From the NCBI GenBank assembly GCA_902635045.1, contig CACPMT010000001.1, positions 325,545 to 389,544 on the forward strand: 64,000 nt of DNA, written 5' to 3'. Made by a program: the position numbers and the translations under genes. A model generated the notes under the pieces. It worked only from the letters and a program-made list of their open reading frames with translations, had not been told where the DNA came from and ran no database searches. Origin of the DNA: an uncultured SAR86 cluster bacterium (lineage in GTDB: Bacteria; Pseudomonadota; Gammaproteobacteria; Magnimaribacterales; AG-339-G14). The number at the start of each line of letters is the position of its first letter. Within the stretch, counting starts at the first letter, position 1. This document shows, piece by piece, positions 45,000-54,578 of this stretch.

Positions 45000-46127
45000 A
45001 TGAAAATTTTTTTTCCTAAAGAGCTAGATTCAGAAACAAGAGTTTCTATCACTCCCGATTTTTTAAAAAAATATCTAGACAGCGGTTTAAAGGTCTCTAT
45101 AGAAACAGGCATGGGCTTGCATCTTGGATTTAAAGATGAAATCTACAAAGGACTTGGTGCGGAAATAGTTGATCGAAACAAAGGCCTCACGGAAGGAAAC
45201 ATTATTTGTTCTGTAAACAAATTGTCTGGTGAAGATTTAGAAGATATACAAGAAAACTCTCTTATTGTTAGTTTTTTGGATCCTTTCAATAACAAAAATT
45301 TAGTTGAAGACATAAAAGTAAAGAAAATTTCTTCAATCAGCATGGAGTTAATCCCAAGAACCACTAGAGCTCAAAAAATGGACGCTCTAAGCTCTCAAGC
45401 AAATTTAGGTGGGTATGCAGCGGTTTTAATTGCTTCTAATATTCTTTCTAAGTCTTTCCCTATGATGATGACGGCAGCTGGAACAATTTCACCTTCTAAA
45501 GTTTTCGTTGTTGGGGTAGGCGTGGCTGGGCTTCAAGCAATTGCCACAGCTAAAAGACTAGGCGCCAAAGTAGAAGCTTTTGACACTCGGCCGGTTGTTG
45601 AAGAACAAGTAAAGTCTTTAGGCGCAAGATTTGTCAAAATTGATATTGGAGAAACTGAGGAAACATCTCAAGGTTACGCGAAAGAATTAACAGCCGAACA
45701 GATAGACCTTCAAAGAGCTGGGATGAAAAAAGTATGCTCAAACTCGGATGTGATAATTACTACTGCTCAAGTTTTTGGGAGAAAAGCTCCTATCATAATC
45801 ACCTCAGAGATGATAGAAGACATGAATCCTGGGAGTGTAATTGTAGATATGGCTGTAGGAACAGGTGGGAATGTTGAGGGTTCAAAACCAAATGAAAATA
45901 TAGATTTAAATGGTATAACAATCGTGGGCAATACAAATCTTCCTGGAGAAGTTGCTGTTCATGCCAGTCAAGTTTATTCTGCAAATATATTTAATCTTAT
46001 TGATGAATTTTGGGACCAAAAGAATTCTATATTAGAAATTACAGTAAACGACGAGATATTATCTGGGTGTCTTGTTACGCATAAAGGAGAATTTGTAAAC
46101 TCGATAGTAAAAGAGAGGTATGGATGA
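45000..46127 (+). CDS. pntAA: NAD(P) transhydrogenase subunit alpha part 1
   Basis: The NAD(H)-binding domain I of the proton-pumping transhydrogenase that feeds NADPH. The 375-residue protein has ETRVSITPDFLKKYLD at the N-terminus, and the Rossmann loop VFVVGVGVAGLQAIATAKRLGA near 168-190 binds NAD; DMNPGSVIVDMAVGTGGN follows near 275-292. It ends ATGA-overlapped with pntAB. In E. coli this and the next protein are fused as PntA; here the alpha chain is split into two genes, as in Rhodospirillum and many marine bacteria. Confidence 0.95.
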   Translation: MKIFFPKELDSETRVSITPDFLKKYLDSGLKVSIETGMGLHLGFKDEIYKGLGAEIVDRNKGLTEGNIICSVNKLSGEDLEDIQENSLIVSFLDPFNNKNLVEDIKVKKISSISMELIPRTTRAQKMDALSSQANLGGYAAVLIASNILSKSFPMMMTAAGTISPSKVFVVGVGVAGLQAIATAKRLGAKVEAFDTRPVVEEQVKSLGARFVKIDIGETEETSQGYAKELTAEQIDLQRAGMKKVCSNSDVIITTAQVFGRKAPIIITSEMIEDMNPGSVIVDMAVGTGGNVEGSKPNENIDLNGITIVGNTNLPGEVAVHASQVYSANIFNLIDEFWDQKNSILEITVNDEILSGCLVTHKGEFVNSIVKERYG

Positions 46128-46408
46128 TGGATAGTCTTTTTATAATGTTATTGTTTGTTTTAATCCTAGCAATATTCTTAGGTTTTGAATTAATAAATAA
46201 AGTTCCATCTACTCTTCATACGCCTTTGATGTCTGGGGCAAATGCAATATCAGGAATAACTATCGTAGGCGCAATTCTTTCATCAGGTTCTGATAGTGTT
46301 CTTTTAACTACGATTCTCGGCACAGGAGCGGTTTTTTTTGCAACTATAAATGTTGTTGGCGGCTACTTAGTTACAAATAGAATGCTAGGGATGTTTAAAA
46401 AGAAATGA
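46124..46408 (+). CDS. pntAB: NAD(P) transhydrogenase subunit alpha part 2 (membrane)
   Basis: Membrane piece of the alpha subunit, 94 residues with three hydrophobic helices (residues 3-21, 38-58 and 62-84). ELINKVPSTLHTPLMSGANAISGI near 22-45 is the conserved transhydrogenase motif, given in parts. It couples hydride transfer between the two soluble domains to proton translocation. ATGA overlaps join it to pntAA and pntB, a three-gene operon. Confidence 0.95.
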   Translation: MMDSLFIMLLFVLILAIFLGFELINKVPSTLHTPLMSGANAISGITIVGAILSSGSDSVLLTTILGTGAVFFATINVVGGYLVTNRMLGMFKKK

Positions 46409-47814
46409 ATATGTTTTTTCAATCGGAACTTTTCGTAAATCTTTCTTATATATTGGCTTCAATCTTATTTATTTTTGGATTAAAAATGCTCAGTTCTCCT
46501 GAGACGGCGCAGAGAGGTAACTTAATATCTGCTTTAGGAATGCTTTTAGCAATTATTGTAACTCTGATGGGTAATAATATAATTTCATACCAGTGGTTAT
46601 CTATAGCGCTCATTGCTGGCGCAATTGTAGGAGCTTCAGCAGCATCTTTTGTAAAAATGACTACTATGCCTGAACTTGTAGCATTATTTAATGGTTTTGG
46701 CGGAATAGCTAGTCTGCTTGTGGGCTCTGCAGAATATTTAAATGTAACTTCTGCACTAAATGCAATTGCTCTTACTGCCGTTTTTCTGACTGTTTTAATT
46801 GGTGGAGTAACTTTTAGTGGTAGTTTGCTAGCTTTTGGAAAGTTATCTGAAATTATTAACGGAAAACCCTTTCTATATTTTGGTCAGAGAATAGTTCTAA
46901 TTATTTTTATTGTCTTATCCTTTGTTTTAGGTGCCGAAATTATTGTCGATAGCGGGCTACTTGGAATTTCAAGATTCTATCTTTTAGTTTCCATAATCTT
47001 TATTGCTCTGATATTGGGAGTCCTATTAACTGCTCCCATTGGCGGTGCTGATATGCCTGTAATTATAGCTTTATTAAATAGCTATTCAGGTGTTGCCGCT
47101 GCTGCTGCTGGTTTTGTAATTAATAATAATGTTTTGATTGTGGCTGGTTCTTTAGTTGGTGCTAGTGGTTTGATACTTACAAACATTATGTGCAAAGCCA
47201 TGAATAGGTCATTAATGAATGTTCTTTTCGGAGGTTTTGGAGCTGTTTCTTCATCACAAGGAAAAGAGTCAGGAGAAATACAAGGAGAAGTTAAGCCAAT
47301 TAATACTTCAGATGCTTATTTAATTCTAGAAGCAGCGAATTCTGTTTTATTTGTTCCTGGATATGGAATGGCAGTGTCTCAAGCACAACACAGTGTAAGA
47401 GAATTAGGAGAGCTTTTAGAAGAAAATGGATGCGAAGTGAACTATGGTATTCACCCTGTTGCGGGACGAATGCCTGGACACATGAATGTTTTATTAGCCG
47501 AAGCAAATGTATCTTATGATCAATTAGTTGAGCCAGACGATGTGAATCCAATTATGGATACTGTAGATGTTTGTGTTGTTATTGGGGCAAATGACGTTGT
47601 TAATCCAGATGCCAGGGAAAACGAGGGCAGCCCAATTTATGGTATGCCTGTCATAGAAGTCGATAGAGCTAAAACAGTTTTTATTCTCAAAAGATCTATG
47701 GCTTCCGGGTTTGCTGGAATAGACAATCCTCTTTTTTTAAAAGAAAATTCAAGGATGTTATTTGGAGATGCTAAAGAATCAATTTCTACTTTAGTCTCTG
47801 AATTTAAGTCTTAA
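46405..47814 (+). CDS. pntB: NAD(P) transhydrogenase subunit beta
   Basis: Beta subunit: nine or so membrane helices (residues 5-275) followed by the NADP(H)-binding domain III. GADMPVIIALLNSYSGVAAAAAGF near 214-237 (in parts) is the membrane signature; VPGYGMAVSQAQH near 316-328 is the NADP-binding loop; and HPVAGRMPGHMNVLLAEANVSYD near 352-374 follows. The length of 469 is standard. A second ATG two codons downstream of the ATGA overlap is also possible. It is the last gene of the operon; a 111-base gap leads to gyrA. Confidence 0.96.
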   Translation: MNMFFQSELFVNLSYILASILFIFGLKMLSSPETAQRGNLISALGMLLAIIVTLMGNNIISYQWLSIALIAGAIVGASAASFVKMTTMPELVALFNGFGGIASLLVGSAEYLNVTSALNAIALTAVFLTVLIGGVTFSGSLLAFGKLSEIINGKPFLYFGQRIVLIIFIVLSFVLGAEIIVDSGLLGISRFYLLVSIIFIALILGVLLTAPIGGADMPVIIALLNSYSGVAAAAAGFVINNNVLIVAGSLVGASGLILTNIMCKAMNRSLMNVLFGGFGAVSSSQGKESGEIQGEVKPINTSDAYLILEAANSVLFVPGYGMAVSQAQHSVRELGELLEENGCEVNYGIHPVAGRMPGHMNVLLAEANVSYDQLVEPDDVNPIMDTVDVCVVIGANDVVNPDARENEGSPIYGMPVIEVDRAKTVFILKRSMASGFAGIDNPLFLKENSRMLFGDAKESISTLVSEFKS

Positions 47815-47851
47815 ACTAGCTAATTTAAAGCCTTTATTATGCTCTAGATGG

Positions 47852-47857
47852 TATAAT
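47852..47857 (+). promoter_or_regulatory. candidate -10 element for gyrA
   Basis: TATAAT in the 111-base gap between pntB and gyrA, about 68 bases before the gyrA ATG. No clear -35 at 17 bases. The rest of the gap is A/T-rich low-complexity sequence with no feature I can support. Confidence 0.35.
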
Positions 47858-47925
47858 TTAACCTTTGAAATTGCTTTTATTTTTTAAAAAAACTTTAATC
47901 TTTTTTATTAAAAATTCCTTGTTTT

Positions 47926-50451
47926 ATGGACGACATAGCTAAAGAAATAATTCCTATAAATATAGAAGAAGAGCTTAAAAATTCTTACATGGAATACGCT
48001 ATGAGCGTAATTGTGGGAAGAGCTTTACCTGATGCAAGAGATGGATTAAAGCCCGTTCACAGAAGGACTTTATTTGCAATGGATGTTTTAAACAATAATT
48101 GGAATTTAGCTCACAAGAAATCTGCAAGGATTGTAGGAGATGTAATTGGTAAATATCACCCTCATGGCGATGGAGCAGTTTACGAAACAATAGTCAGAAT
48201 GGCCCAAGATTTTGCATTGAGATATCCACTTGTAGATGGCCAAGGTAATTTTGGTTCTATGGACGGAGATGGCGCAGCTGCAATGAGATACACAGAAGTC
48301 AGAATGGCTAAAATCACTCAAGAACTTTTAGCTGATTTAAATAAAAATACCGTAGATTTTGTTGAAAATTATGATGGTACGGAATTTATTCCAGACGTAC
48401 TACCTACCAAAATACCTAATTTACTAGTAAATGGATCCGCAGGAATTGCGGTTGGCATGGCTACTAACATGTTGCCTCACAATTTAACAGAATCAATAAA
48501 TGCAAGTTTGGCTTTGTTAGAAAACCCCAATATTGAAATCGATGAGTTAATAAAAATAATTCCAGGACCAGATTTTCCCACAGGAGGAATAATAAATGGT
48601 TCTTCAGGGTTAATTGATGCAGCTAAAACTGGTAAAGGAAGAGTAGTCTTGAGAGCAAAAGCTGAAATTGAAAATGATTCCAAAGAAAAATCAAAAATAA
48701 TAATTTCTGAAATACCATATCAACAAAATAAAGCTAGATTAGTTGAAAAAATTGCAGAACTAGCTAGAGATAAAAAAGTTGAAGGTATGTCTGAGATTAG
48801 GGATGAATCGGATAAAGAAGGAGTAAGAATTGTAATAGAATTAAGATCTGGACAGAATCCAGAGGTAATCCTTAACAATTTATATTCTTTAACACCATTA
48901 GAAAGTGCCTTTGGAGTTAACAACGTCGCTCTCGTTAATAAAACCCCAAGACTTCTTAACTTAAAAGAAATTTTAGAAATTTTTATTTCTCACAGAAGAA
49001 CGGTTGTTTCTAGAAGGACAGAATTTGAACTGAATAAAGCAAAAGATAGGGGCCACATTCTTGAAGGTCTGGCCGTTTCGTTGGCTAATATCGATAAAGT
49101 GATAGAGTTAATAAAAAAGTCAAAAGATCCTCAGGTTGCTAAAGAAAAACTTCTATCAAAAAAATGGAAAGCTGGAGTTGTCTCAAAATTAATAAAAAAT
49201 GCTGGAAAAATTACTACGAGACCAGAGTATTTAAGTCAAGATTTTGGCCTTTCTGGATCTTTATACAAATTATCACCAGTTCAAGCTCAGGCTATCTTAG
49301 ATTTAAGACTCCAAAAATTGACCGGTTTGGAGCAGGACAATCTAGTAAAGGAATACGAAGAAATTTTGAGAGAAATAAAACTTCTGCAGAAGATCTTGGA
49401 TGATCCTTCTGAATTGAAGCGAGTAATCAAAGAAGAATTAATTGAAATCAAAGATTTGTATGGCGATGAAAGAAAAACTCCCATTGAGGAAAGACTTGAT
49501 TTATCAACTGAAGACTTGATCAAACCGGAAGATATGGTCGTAACCATTTCTCACGCAGGATATGCTAAGACACAACCTTTGGAAGTTTATCAATCTCAGA
49601 GAAGAGGAGGAGTCGGAAAAGCAGCAGCATCAGTTAAGGAAGACGATTTTGTTGAGCAATTAATTGTTGCAAACACTCACAGAACTTTGCTGTGTTTCTC
49701 AAATTTAGGAAAAGTTTATTGGTTGAAAGTTTATGAAATACCTCAGGCATCACGTGTTGCAAAAGGCAGGCCTTTAGTAAATTTAATTCAACTTGAAGAA
49801 ACTGAAAGAATAACAAGTCTTCTTAATGTAGAAACCTTTGATTCTGAAGGTTATGTCTTTATGGCAACTAAAAATGGAGTAGTCAAAAAAACTCCAATAG
49901 CCGATTTTAAATTACCTAGAAAATCTGGAAAAAGGGCGATTAAATTAGATAACTCGGATGAGTTAGTTGGAACAGCTATTACCGATGGTTCAAATAATTT
50001 GATGTTGATAAGTGACGCGGGAAAAGCTGTCTACTTCAATGAAAAAGATGCTAGGCCAATGGGAAGAGATACTAGAGGAGTGAAAGGGATTACTTTAGAA
50101 GAAAAGCAATCAGTTATTGCCCTGATCATGCCTAATAAAGACAACGAAATTTTAACTGTTTCAGAAAATGGCTATGGAAAACGCTCCAAAGTTGATGATT
50201 TTAGAAAAACAAAAAGAGGCGCCAAAGGAGTTATTGCTATGCAACTATCTGAAAGAAACGGAAAGTTGATTTCTGCCAATCAGGTTTCAGAAGAAGATCA
50301 AGTAATTTTGATTTCAGATAAAGGCACTTTGGTAAGAACAAAAGTTGCTGAAATAAGTGTTATAGGAAGAAATACTCAAGGAGTTAGAGTTATAAAACTA
50401 AAAGCCAATGAAAAATTGAATGGTATGGCTTTAGCATTAGAAAATGACTAG
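47926..50451 (+). CDS. gyrA: DNA gyrase subunit A
   Basis: Type II topoisomerase subunit that cuts and rejoins DNA. The 841-residue protein has the catalytic Tyr122 in [10 protein letters not shown] and a GyrA-box QRRGGVG near residue 550, followed by the C-terminal beta-pinwheel repeats. In the quinolone-resistance region, numbering coincides with E. coli: [11 protein letters not shown] puts Gly at position 83 and Glu at 87, where E. coli has Ser and Asp. It stands 14 bases upstream of serC at the head of the aromatic supra-operon, a conserved gammaproteobacterial order. Confidence 0.98.
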   Translation: MDDIAKEIIPINIEEELKNSYMEYAMSVIVGRALPDARDGLKPVHRRTLFAMDVLNNNWNLAHKKSARIVGDVIGKYHPHGDGAVYETIVRMAQDFALRYPLVDGQGNFGSMDGDGAAAMRYTEVRMAKITQELLADLNKNTVDFVENYDGTEFIPDVLPTKIPNLLVNGSAGIAVGMATNMLPHNLTESINASLALLENPNIEIDELIKIIPGPDFPTGGIINGSSGLIDAAKTGKGRVVLRAKAEIENDSKEKSKIIISEIPYQQNKARLVEKIAELARDKKVEGMSEIRDESDKEGVRIVIELRSGQNPEVILNNLYSLTPLESAFGVNNVALVNKTPRLLNLKEILEIFISHRRTVVSRRTEFELNKAKDRGHILEGLAVSLANIDKVIELIKKSKDPQVAKEKLLSKKWKAGVVSKLIKNAGKITTRPEYLSQDFGLSGSLYKLSPVQAQAILDLRLQKLTGLEQDNLVKEYEEILREIKLLQKILDDPSELKRVIKEELIEIKDLYGDERKTPIEERLDLSTEDLIKPEDMVVTISHAGYAKTQPLEVYQSQRRGGVGKAAASVKEDDFVEQLIVANTHRTLLCFSNLGKVYWLKVYEIPQASRVAKGRPLVNLIQLEETERITSLLNVETFDSEGYVFMATKNGVVKKTPIADFKLPRKSGKRAIKLDNSDELVGTAITDGSNNLMLISDAGKAVYFNEKDARPMGRDTRGVKGITLEEKQSVIALIMPNKDNEILTVSENGYGKRSKVDDFRKTKRGAKGVIAMQLSERNGKLISANQVSEEDQVILISDKGTLVRTKVAEISVIGRNTQGVRVIKLKANEKLNGMALALEND

Positions 50452-50465
50452 GAAAAATACAAATA

Positions 50466-51548
50466 ATGTCTAGAAAATATAATTTTTGTGCAGGTCCTTC
50501 AGCCCTTCCTACCGATGTGCTAAATGATTTAAAAGAGGAAATACTGGATTTTCAGGGGTATGGTCTTTCAACAATGGAGATGAGTCATAGAAGCAAAGAA
50601 TTTGTGGAAATTGCCGAGACAGCTAAACAAGATCTAATAGATCTTTTAGATGTCAATGATGATTATGAGGTTTTGTTTGTTCAAGGAGGAGCATCATTGC
50701 AATTTTCAATGGTGCCAATGAATTTACTGGCTGATTCTAATTCGTCTTGTGATTATTTAGATGTAGGGCAATGGTCTATTAAAGCTATAAAAGAAGCAAA
50801 AAAATATGGAAATGTAAATATTGCAGCTTCGTCAGCTGACGTTTCATATAAAAAATACCCAGCCCCCGAAAGTTGGAATTTAAACGAGAAATCTGATTAT
50901 TTACACTTAGTTATGAATGAGACTATTGATGGAGTTTGTTTAAGAGATCTTAATAACTTGCCTGATTCAAATATAGTTGCTGATTGCTCGTCTTGTATTC
51001 TTTCTGAACCTTTGGATATTTCGAAGTTTGGCTTAATTTATGCCGGGGCTCAAAAAAATATTGGGCCAGCAGGACTTGCAATTATTATTATCAAAAAAGA
51101 ATTGTTAAAGGATCATGCTCATTTGCCAGCTATGATGAACTACAAAACTTATGCAGACTCGGATTCTATGTATAACACACCACCAACATTCGCATGGTAT
51201 CTATCAGGAAAGGTTTTTAAATGGTTAAAGAAAAATGGTGGACTAACGAACCAAAAAAAAGTGAACGAGTCAAAATCAACTAAACTTTATTCATTCATCG
51301 ATGAGAATGAATTTTATTTTAATGATGTCGACAAAAACTCTAGATCAATCATGAACGTTCCTTTTTTATTAAAAGACGATTCGCTAAATTCAAAGTTTTT
51401 ATCGGAATCAGAAGAAGCCGGGCTTTTGAATCTAGCAGGCCATAGGTCTGTTGGTGGCATGAGGGCCAGTATTTATAATGGCGTTAGTGAAGAAGCTGTC
51501 GATGCTTTAATTGATTTTATGAAACTTTTTTCTAAAAAAAATGGTTAA
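50466..51548 (+). CDS. serC: phosphoserine aminotransferase
   Basis: PLP enzyme in serine and vitamin B6 synthesis. The 360-residue protein starts KYNFCAGPSALPTDVL, with MEMSHRSKEF near residues 38-47 and FVQGGASLQF near 71-80; the PLP lysine is in YAGAQKNIGPAGLA near residue 197. The C-terminus has GHRSVGGMRASIYNG. It follows gyrA by 14 bases and overlaps pheA by eight bases, matching the gyrA-serC-pheA order in Pseudomonas and other gammaproteobacteria. Confidence 0.97.
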   Translation: MSRKYNFCAGPSALPTDVLNDLKEEILDFQGYGLSTMEMSHRSKEFVEIAETAKQDLIDLLDVNDDYEVLFVQGGASLQFSMVPMNLLADSNSSCDYLDVGQWSIKAIKEAKKYGNVNIAASSADVSYKKYPAPESWNLNEKSDYLHLVMNETIDGVCLRDLNNLPDSNIVADCSSCILSEPLDISKFGLIYAGAQKNIGPAGLAIIIIKKELLKDHAHLPAMMNYKTYADSDSMYNTPPTFAWYLSGKVFKWLKKNGGLTNQKKVNESKSTKLYSFIDENEFYFNDVDKNSRSIMNVPFLLKDDSLNSKFLSESEEAGLLNLAGHRSVGGMRASIYNGVSEEAVDALIDFMKLFSKKNG

Positions 51549-52629
51549 TAAGAAAACTAAGAAAGTAAATTTAAATTCTATAAGAAATCAAATAGATGCA
51601 GTTGATCAATCTATTTTGAGATCTCTTTCTAAAAGAGCAGATTTAGTGATTGCAGCAGGAGAAAATAAAAAAGAAGTAGGAGACAAGTCATTTTATAAAC
51701 CAGAAAGAGAAGCTCGAATAATTAATGCATTAATTTCTCAAAATAAAAGTAAACTAGATAAAAATCACATAAAAAATATTTATAAAGAGATCATTTCAGC
51801 ATGTTTTTCGTTAGAAAAAAAAATAGAAATCTTTTTTTTGGGGCCTAAGGGTACTTATTCTGAGCTGGCGGCAATAAAGCATTTTGGAAAATCTGCGAAA
51901 AGAACTTCTTGCTCAGATATAAAACAAATTTTTTTAAAAATTGATGAAGAAAACTCTTTTGGAATTGTTCCGGTAGAAAATTCGTCGGAGGGCTCTGTCA
52001 ATCAAACTCTAGATTGCCTGCAAAGTGAAGAATTAGTTATATGTGGAGAATTAGAATTATCTGTCAAACATGCTTTTTTAAGCAAATCAAAGAAACTTGA
52101 GAATGTACACTCGATATATGGACATGAACAAGCCCTTTCTCAGTGCAGACTTTGGCTAAGCAAAAAAATTCCGAATGCTAAATTAATTTCTGTTGAAAGT
52201 AGTGGAATTGCTTTAGAAAAAGCCAAAAGTTCAAATAATGTTGCCGCGATTGCTCACGCATCAAATGCAAACGAGTTTAAATTAAATATTTTAAGAAGAA
52301 ATGTAGAAGATCTAAAAAATAATACGACCAGGTTTCTTGTTATTGGTAAAATAAATGTAAAAAAAAGTGGCAAAGACAAAACATCTATTTTGATCTCTTT
52401 GGATAATAAGCCGGGATCTCTGTCTAAGGTTTTAAAAGTTTTCGAATCAAATAAGATTAATTTATCTCACATTCAATCGAGACCAAATAAATCTGATAAA
52501 TGGCAATATTCTTTTTTTCTTGACTTCGAAGGTCACGCAGAAGATATCAAAGTAAAAAAACTAATGAAAAAATTATCTTCAGTTACGCAAAGCCTTAAAT
52601 TTTTAGGCTCTTACCCTAAATCATATTAA
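51541..52629 (+). CDS. pheA: bifunctional chorismate mutase/prephenate dehydratase
   Basis: P-protein of phenylalanine synthesis. The N-terminal AroQ mutase domain covers about residues 12-90 (IRNQIDAVDQSILRSLSKRADL), the dehydratase about 95-270 with FLGPKGTYSELAA and the catalytic NNTTRFLVIG, and the ACT regulatory domain about 280-362, where IQSRPNKSDKWQYSFFLDFEGH (in parts) is the Phe-binding ESRP-type motif. Feedback by phenylalanine is therefore likely. The gene overlaps serC by eight bases and hisC by one base. Confidence 0.96.
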   Translation: MVNKKTKKVNLNSIRNQIDAVDQSILRSLSKRADLVIAAGENKKEVGDKSFYKPEREARIINALISQNKSKLDKNHIKNIYKEIISACFSLEKKIEIFFLGPKGTYSELAAIKHFGKSAKRTSCSDIKQIFLKIDEENSFGIVPVENSSEGSVNQTLDCLQSEELVICGELELSVKHAFLSKSKKLENVHSIYGHEQALSQCRLWLSKKIPNAKLISVESSGIALEKAKSSNNVAAIAHASNANEFKLNILRRNVEDLKNNTTRFLVIGKINVKKSGKDKTSILISLDNKPGSLSKVLKVFESNKINLSHIQSRPNKSDKWQYSFFLDFEGHAEDIKVKKLMKKLSSVTQSLKFLGSYPKSY

Positions 52630-53732
52630 TGTCTGATTCTCTATTAGATAGGGTGAATAAAGGTATTTTAGGTTTAAAACCTTATGAACCTGGCAAGCCT
52701 ATAAATGAAACTCAAAAAGAACTTGGGATCAAGAATATTATAAAGTTAGCTAGCAATGAAAACCCGCTAGGAATTAGCCCAAAGGCTTTCAAAGTAATTT
52801 CTGAAAAGAAGGACCTTAATAGATATCCTGACGGGAATGCAACATCGTTTAAAGAGGTAGTCTCTCAAATAGAAAAAATCAAAACTTCAATGATCACGGT
52901 TGGAAATGGTTCTAATGATTTAATAGAATTTGTTTCAAAGTGTTTTCTCTCAGAAGGAGATAATGCAATTTACTCTCAACATGGTTTTGCCATTTACCCT
53001 TTAGCGATTAAATCCACTGGTGCAAAAGCGATAAAAGCGAAAGCTAGAGATTGGGGACATGATCTAAACTTAATGAAAGATCTTGTTGATGAAAAAACTA
53101 AAGTGATTTTTTTAGCAACTCCAAATAATCCTACAGGAACGGTTTTAGAGTCTAGTGATATCGAAGAGTTTTTGGAAGCTATTCCATCTAATATAGCAGT
53201 TTTTGTCGATCAGGCTTATTTCGAATACATAGAAGAAGATAAATATAAAATTTCTTTTGATTTAGTTAAAAAATATAAAAACTTAATAATTTCAAGAAGT
53301 TTTTCAAAAGCTCATGGCTTAGCTGCTTTAAGACTTGGTTATGCTGTTAGTTCAGAGGAAATTGCTGAATTTTTAAATCGGGTTAGACAGCCTTTTAATA
53401 CTAATTCTTTGGCCCTTGCTGCTGGAGTTGAGGCAGTTACGGACAAAGAGCACATAGCTAAGTCAGTAGAAATCAATAAATCTGGAATGGAAAAAATAAA
53501 AAAAGCTTTCGATGAACTTGATTTTAAATACATCGAATCTTTTGGTAATTTTATAAGTTTCGATTCTCAAATGGATTCTGATTCGAGTTTTGATTTTTTT
53601 TTACGAAAAGGGATTATCCTTCGTTCGTTAAAAGTTTATGAGATGCCTCAGCATCTCAGAGTTTCAATAGGTTTAGATGATGAAATGGATGCATTCATCA
53701 AAGCCTTGAAACAATATAAAAAGGCTTTTTAA
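52629..53732 (+). CDS. hisC: histidinol-phosphate/aromatic aminotransferase
   Basis: Fold-type I PLP aminotransferase of 367 residues. It has ASNENPLGISPKAFK near residues 40-54, TPNNPTGT near 163-170 and the PLP lysine in SRSFSKAHGLAALRLGY near 221-237. In this operon position the HisC paralogue is thought to act on prephenate or histidinol phosphate; the window has no other hisC. It overlaps pheA by one base upstream and tyrA by one downstream. Confidence 0.94.
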   Translation: MSDSLLDRVNKGILGLKPYEPGKPINETQKELGIKNIIKLASNENPLGISPKAFKVISEKKDLNRYPDGNATSFKEVVSQIEKIKTSMITVGNGSNDLIEFVSKCFLSEGDNAIYSQHGFAIYPLAIKSTGAKAIKAKARDWGHDLNLMKDLVDEKTKVIFLATPNNPTGTVLESSDIEEFLEAIPSNIAVFVDQAYFEYIEEDKYKISFDLVKKYKNLIISRSFSKAHGLAALRLGYAVSSEEIAEFLNRVRQPFNTNSLALAAGVEAVTDKEHIAKSVEINKSGMEKIKKAFDELDFKYIESFGNFISFDSQMDSDSSFDFFLRKGIILRSLKVYEMPQHLRVSIGLDDEMDAFIKALKQYKKAF

Positions 53733-54577
53733 TGCTTGATAAAAGTATTCAAATAGGAATAGTAGGGTTAGGCCTTATAGGCGGATCAATTGCGAAAACT
53801 CTAAGTAAAAAAGGGTACAAGGTTTACGCAAACGATTTAGACGAGAAATCGTTAACAAATGCTTTAATTGAAAAAAAGATAGATGGCCTATTAGAAGACT
53901 TAGATCAAAATAATCCGTTTATTTTGATTTTTACAATTCCTGTTTTGTCTATTGATAATGAGCTCATAAAAAATAAACAGTTATTATCAAAAGCCTTGTG
54001 TGTTACTGATGGCCTTAGTGTAAAAGACCCTTTAAAAATTGAGATAGAGGATAAAAAAATAAATACCGAAAATTTTATTCTTTCTCATCCTATAGCTGGA
54101 TCAGAAAAAAGTGGCTATTTAAACTCTAAAGAAAATTTATTTAAGGATAAAATAGTAGTTATTACAGAATTATCTGACACTTCCCAATCTACTAAAAATA
54201 TTTGTAACGATTTTTGGGCTCTCTTGGGCGCTAAAACGATACAAATAAACTCAGAACATCATGATAAATACTTTGCAAAAACTAGCCATTTGCCCCATCT
54301 TATAGCTTTTGCATTAATGTCCATGATCTCAAAATCTAAAGAAACAAAAAAAGAAATTTTTACAGGTGGAGGGCTTAAAGACTTTACTAGAATTGCCTCT
54401 AGCGACCCTAAAATGTGGGAAGACATCTTCATATCAAATCAAAATAATATGCTTGAAGTTATAAAAAGTTTTAAGTCAGAATTAGATCAATTAGAAAAGC
54501 TAATAGAAGAAAGTGACTCTGAGGAACTAAATAAATTTATAACAATTGCAAAAAAGTATAGAGATTCTCTAGTTTAG
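53732..54577 (+). CDS. tyrA: prephenate dehydrogenase
   Basis: Tyrosine-branch oxidative decarboxylase. The 281-residue protein has the Rossmann loop IGIVGLGLIGGSIAKTL (residues 7-23), FILSHPIAGSEKSGY near 112-126 with the catalytic His and Ser regions, and HDKYFAKTSHLPHLIAFAL near 174-192. In Pseudomonas tyrA is often fused to aroA; here they are separate genes joined by one base. It lacks a chorismate mutase or ACT domain, so regulation is not obvious. Confidence 0.95.
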   Translation: MLDKSIQIGIVGLGLIGGSIAKTLSKKGYKVYANDLDEKSLTNALIEKKIDGLLEDLDQNNPFILIFTIPVLSIDNELIKNKQLLSKALCVTDGLSVKDPLKIEIEDKKINTENFILSHPIAGSEKSGYLNSKENLFKDKIVVITELSDTSQSTKNICNDFWALLGAKTIQINSEHHDKYFAKTSHLPHLIAFALMSMISKSKETKKEIFTGGGLKDFTRIASSDPKMWEDIFISNQNNMLEVIKSFKSELDQLEKLIEESDSEELNKFITIAKKYRDSLV

Positions 54578-54578
54578 G

